Below, piece after piece: positions 60,216 through 64,000 of a stretch of DNA of 64,000 nucleotides. The stretch is from positions 930,001 through 994,000 of the forward strand of contig PUFA01000084.1 in NCBI GenBank assembly GCA_003508835.1, in the 5' to 3' direction. Position numbers and translations under genes: made by a program. The DNA is from Eonycteris spelaea (lineage: Eukaryota; Chordata; Mammalia; Chiroptera; Pteropodidae). The number at the start of each line of letters is the position of its first letter. Positions within the stretch are counted from its first letter, which is position 1. The notes under the pieces were generated by a model. That model made no database searches. It had not been told where the DNA came from and saw only the letters and a list, made by a program, of their open reading frames with translations.

Positions 60216-60894
60216 GCACGGAGGGTTTTCTGTCCAGGTCAGCTTGTGTTTTACAAAACTCTTAGTATACACCAGTAGATGGCCAGTGGACAGACAGATG
60301 GAGAGATGGAAGGAAAATTTCTACAGAACCAGAATTGTGGACTGTGACCCATCAAACTGGCCTTTTAGTGGCAGACCTGCTACAAAGATATGTTTCCTAC
60401 ATCCTTGAGTGTCTCACTCTTGGCAGGGAGTGGTTTTGTTTCTGCTGAAGGTTGTAAACAGCAACACCCTTAGGTCCCAGCTTCTGGCCACACTCAGCTC
60501 AGAGCACTTCTATAGCACTATTTGGTGTTCATGTCTTCCCATCATTATGACACCTCACCACCATCCCTGAGACCGTCAGGTCTCCATATGGCCACAGGCT
60601 ATGCAGATCTCCCTCCTGGGCTTGGATGGCGCCTGAGGCCCAGACTGTCTCCCGGTTTTGTGGTCCAACTCTTTGACTCTGCCAGTGATGCAGTTTTGGA
60701 CTGGGCGGGAAGCACACACTGGAAATCTCTGTTGGGGTCAGGAAGGCCCTGTTGGTCAAAGTTGCTTTTGGTGCCATTGGAATTACATGACCAATGATGG
60801 ATACGTGGTGGAACCTGGTGTCCTGGAAACAGAAAATGGGGAAATAGAATGGAGGCAATGGGAGAGAAGAAGGTAGGAAAGAAAACAGGTTTTG

Positions 60895-61085
60895 AACATT
60901 TACTTTGAGTCTAGCACTGTACCTGGCAGTATCAAATTTTAGTAATTCCTTATGATAGCCCTGTGAAGTAGACACTCTCATTCCCACTTTTACAGATGGG
61001 GAATGTGAGGAATATGGGGAATATGAGGATTCAAGAACTGAGGTGACTTCCCTAACATCACTCGGCTGGAAAATGGCTATAGGGC
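60895..61085 (-). repeat. MIR fragment, reverse
   Basis: TTTAGTAATTCCTTATGATA, CCCTGTGAAGTAGACACTCT, TTTTACAGATGGGGAATGTG and CTAACATCACTCGGCTGGAA are in reversed MIR order. Confidence 0.75.
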
Positions 61086-61734
61086 TTGCCCACAGCTCAT
61101 GGAATCCAAGTTGATAGATTTTCCTGGGGACATAATGTCTTCACTCCAACTTCTGAGAGTGGCAAGCAGGGCTTGGGAAGCCAGACAATAAAGCAAGGGT
61201 AGGGTAGGAAAGCTGAGATGTGCCCATCCTAGAGTCCGGGACACCTGCCCCAGGATAACAAAATTGGGTTCCTTGCCTTGAGAAGCAGCCCTCACTGCTC
61301 AGAGGCCTACCTGCACCTCCCAAAGGAGCCAGAGAGTTGGAAGGATGAGTGACAGGAACTTTCTCCTTCCAGAGTCACAGGAAAGCATAGCTGGGTCCAT
61401 TTAGCTTGTTACTGAGCTGGTTGTTATTTAGAGGCCATCCCCTGCTCCCACTCCCTGTGTGTGCATCTGTGTGTACATGTTTGTGTGCAGGAATTTGGAC
61501 CACATTAGATATGCCTGGAGGAGGGAATTTGGCTCTAAATGTCTCACAGAAGATTTATCACAGGCTCTTGGGGCTGTCAACACCTAGCAAATCTCCAGAC
61601 ACTGGACCAGGAGGCCCTCCTGGTAGCACAGTTTCTTCTGTCATCTACTTTTGCATACCAATGTCATAATTTATTTTGCGTGTTGGTTTGTAATTTTTGC
61701 TTGTGCTGTTTGTTTGCTGTCCAAGTGATACCTT

Positions 61735-61740
61735 AATAAA
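61735..61740 (+). terminator. Candidate distal poly(A) signal AATAAA
   Basis: The hexamer follows a T- and TG-rich non-repeat stretch (61640-61734) that looks like the end of a 3' UTR. It could serve a longer GPR156 transcript or be fortuitous. Confidence 0.3.
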
Positions 61741-64000
61741 AGAGAAATGACTCCCAAGGTAAGTCTCTTTAGAAGTTGTGGTCTCGGGCTAGGGAATGGG
61801 AGCATGGAGAAGGCTGGACCACCCAAAGGAGTAGATATGGAGCAGCCATCAGTGTTGCTGCTGGGTACCCTCAGTTCCAAGTATATCTTTTACCGAACTT
61901 CCATTTGTAATGGATTCTCCTGTGGTCTCCTTGTGCGGCTTCCTGTCCCAGAAACACCTGCCCCAGTGGATAGAGAAAACTCTGAACCCTTCCCACTGTG
62001 TAGGGTCCTATAGTCAGTCTTCACCTCCTTCAGCTTCTTTCCGTCCAGTATGTCACCACTAGCAGCCTACTGTTCGCTGACATGGAATATGCAGACTGTA
62101 GAGCCATCTTTCTAGTCCTCCCACTCTCTCTGCTCCTGTATCCCAGCCCTTCTACAACTCCATCCTTCTTCCATCTCGAATTAATTCCCCTATTTGCATA
62201 CCTTGTGAATTACTAACCTTTCCAAACTCAGGTGGAATATGCAGTCTCTCTTCAGCCTTTCCTGAACACCCCCAAGTAAAACTGACCTCCCTCTAGTTAA
62301 GTAAGAAAGGATGCTTGGGGACCTATGTTTCACACTCAGTGACCTAAAGGTTTCTATTATCCATTTTCTCTAGAATGATTTTGTAACCCTTAATAGACTT
62401 GGTTGAAAACATGAGACTATGCCCCAGTTTTTCCTATCGTTTGGTTCAAAAACTACATGCCAAACACCACAACCACCTGTCCAGAAATTCTGTTTCTAAT
62501 CTGCTGTTTACTCTTGCACCATCCCACCCCTATTCAATGTCAGCGCTCTCCCTAGATCTTTTACCCAAAACCAGCCAATCCAGTGATGAAATTCTTCAGG
62601 GAATGAGTGTGATGTGACTTTTGGCATGCTCTCGATAGTTATGCTCTTGAACAAAGGGCAGTAACTTGTTTAAAGGAATCATGGAAAAGTAAGTATTGCC
62701 TCTGCTGCTGTCTTCCGGGCAATGCAGGTCTCTCTGTTGGTCCTAAGATCTGGCATGCAGCCAGGCGTGACTCTGGCCCCAGCATATGTTACTGCTGGTT
62801 GAAATCTTGGGTCCTTGGGGTTGGAGGTGTTCATCCTGATTCCAAAGTTGCTTTCTCTCAGCCTGGGCCCAAATTGTCTTTCCTAAAGGATCAACTTGGC
62901 CTTCCAGGAGTTCATAGAAGAGGAAAAAAATATCAGATGTAGGAGGAATGCTTTTAAAGAAACATATTACTTATAAAAAGAAGAGTCAACCCAAGTTCCA
63001 CAAAATCTCTTACGTCTGTACTTACTATATTTAAATGTGTCTGACAGATTTCAAGTCCCTAAAAGCTTCAAGTGTGTCTCTGAATTTTTGTATTCTCTGG
63101 TGTAGCCATCAGAGAACTTTGCACAAAGGATAAGCCCAATAAATATTTGATGGATGGATTTCTGGGCAGATAAGTGGATGAAACAAAGGAAGGCAAAGAA
63201 CCTGTTCTGGGATTAGCAAAGCAGCAGAAAGGGAGGTGAGCCATCTGGTTTCACTGCCTTCCAATAGGTTAAGAGCAAGAAACAACATCACCCATAAGTA
63301 ACTGAATTCTGAAAATGATAGTACTTTAAGTCTTTTAGGGAGATATGGGGTAGAGTAATGGAGTTAATAGAAGATAATCAATAAAGTTATTATGATAAAG
63401 ATATTCTTTTAAAGATGCTTTCTTCACAGGCTTGTAACTAACAAACATTGTTAGCTGGAGGACAGTCTGTTCATCTTAATCACTGTCACTTCCTGAGTCC
63501 TCATTCTCTTTGCCCCAAACAAAGCAGTTTATTTCCTCTGACTGATGCACTTTTCCCAGTAATACCATCTACACTTTGTCATGGGAAGTCTAATACAGAG
63601 ATGGCATTTATGGGGCAGAAAGCTGGAGAGAGACTACTCTTTTTCCTCAGACTTTGCTTTTTTTCACCTCTTGTATCTACTTTAATCTCTCTCCCAAAAT
63701 GTTCCTGATCTTAGCATACCCTGCCAAACTGCATTTGAATTAAGGAACATTGCGGGACATTTAGTTCACTACTGAGGTTATAGGGAGACAGGAAATGCCA
63801 GTGTCACAAGGCAATATAACCTGATAAGAGCTTGACAAGATCTGGGTCAGTGTCTCCCAACCCTTTTCACTTTTTGACTTACCTTTGGATGTTCGAATAC
63901 ACTAGCAAGACACATAGGCTCAGAGAATACGTGCTTGGGAGAGGCCCTGGAGAGGTCTTCGGGCAACTAGGAGGACAGGAAAAAATAAGGGAAGGAGGAC

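Larger units (their letters stand above)
60216..64000. other. Downstream intergenic or distal 3' UTR sequence
   Basis: A reversed MIR (60895-61085), a candidate distal poly(A) signal (61735), an L2-type end (63080-63165, AAGCCCAATAAATATTTGAT) and possibly the start of a hAT element near 63852 are visible. In human the next gene on this side is, from memory, GSK3B; no exon of it is recognised here. Confidence 0.5.

Noticed and set aside
60529..60987. 152-codon minus-strand frame downstream of GPR156
   Set aside because: Overlaps a reversed MIR and has no domain or family resemblance.

Overview
This is mammalian nuclear DNA. It has long AT-rich introns with GT-AG boundaries and old L2, MIR, LINE-1, MLT1-LTR and hAT (MER-type) repeats, plus CA/GT microsatellites. 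I see no Alu, B1/B2, carnivore tRNA-Lys or ruminant SINEs. A placental mammal that is neither primate nor rodent fits best, and Laurasiatheria is plausible. The species is not identifiable from the window.

One protein-coding gene is supported: the + strand orthologue of GPR156, an orphan class C (GABA-B-like) G-protein-coupled receptor. Nine coding exons lie between 8651 (ATG) and 59928 (TGA): 8651-8746, 8935-9071, 38459-38594, 38851-38961, 43216-43341, 44330-44424, 47706-47942, 54153-54311 and 58592-59928. They encode a short extracellular N-terminus without a Venus-flytrap domain, seven membrane segments, a coiled coil after TM7 and a long cytoplasmic tail. Exon phases agree throughout except for two single-base deficits: one in exon 6 (CCC run at 44389-44391) and one in the last exon (C5 run at 58681-58685). 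Each causes a stop a few codons later (44414) or about 24 codons later (58754). The rest of the frame is open and close to the human protein, so either the assembly carries two 1-base errors or the gene was lost very recently. Counting the two missing bases, the frame would be about 811 codons, against about 814 residues as I recall for human GPR156.

Layout: 1-8577 is upstream and 5' non-coding sequence, mostly old repeats, with no recognisable first exon. 9072-38458 is a 29-kb intron of stacked L1, L2, MLT1 and hAT remnants, some nested with visible target duplications. 38459-59928 holds exons 3 to 9. 59929 to about 60215 is the 3' UTR, with a poly(A) signal next to a MIR-like stretch and a second candidate signal at 61735. 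The remainder to 64000 is intergenic.

I found no undescribed multi-gene system. The points most worth checking are the two GPR156 frameshifts, an exon-4 acceptor that regenerates a strong 5' splice site after splicing, an exact 56-bp tandem duplication, and a possible homeobox-motif-rich noncoding element in the last intron.
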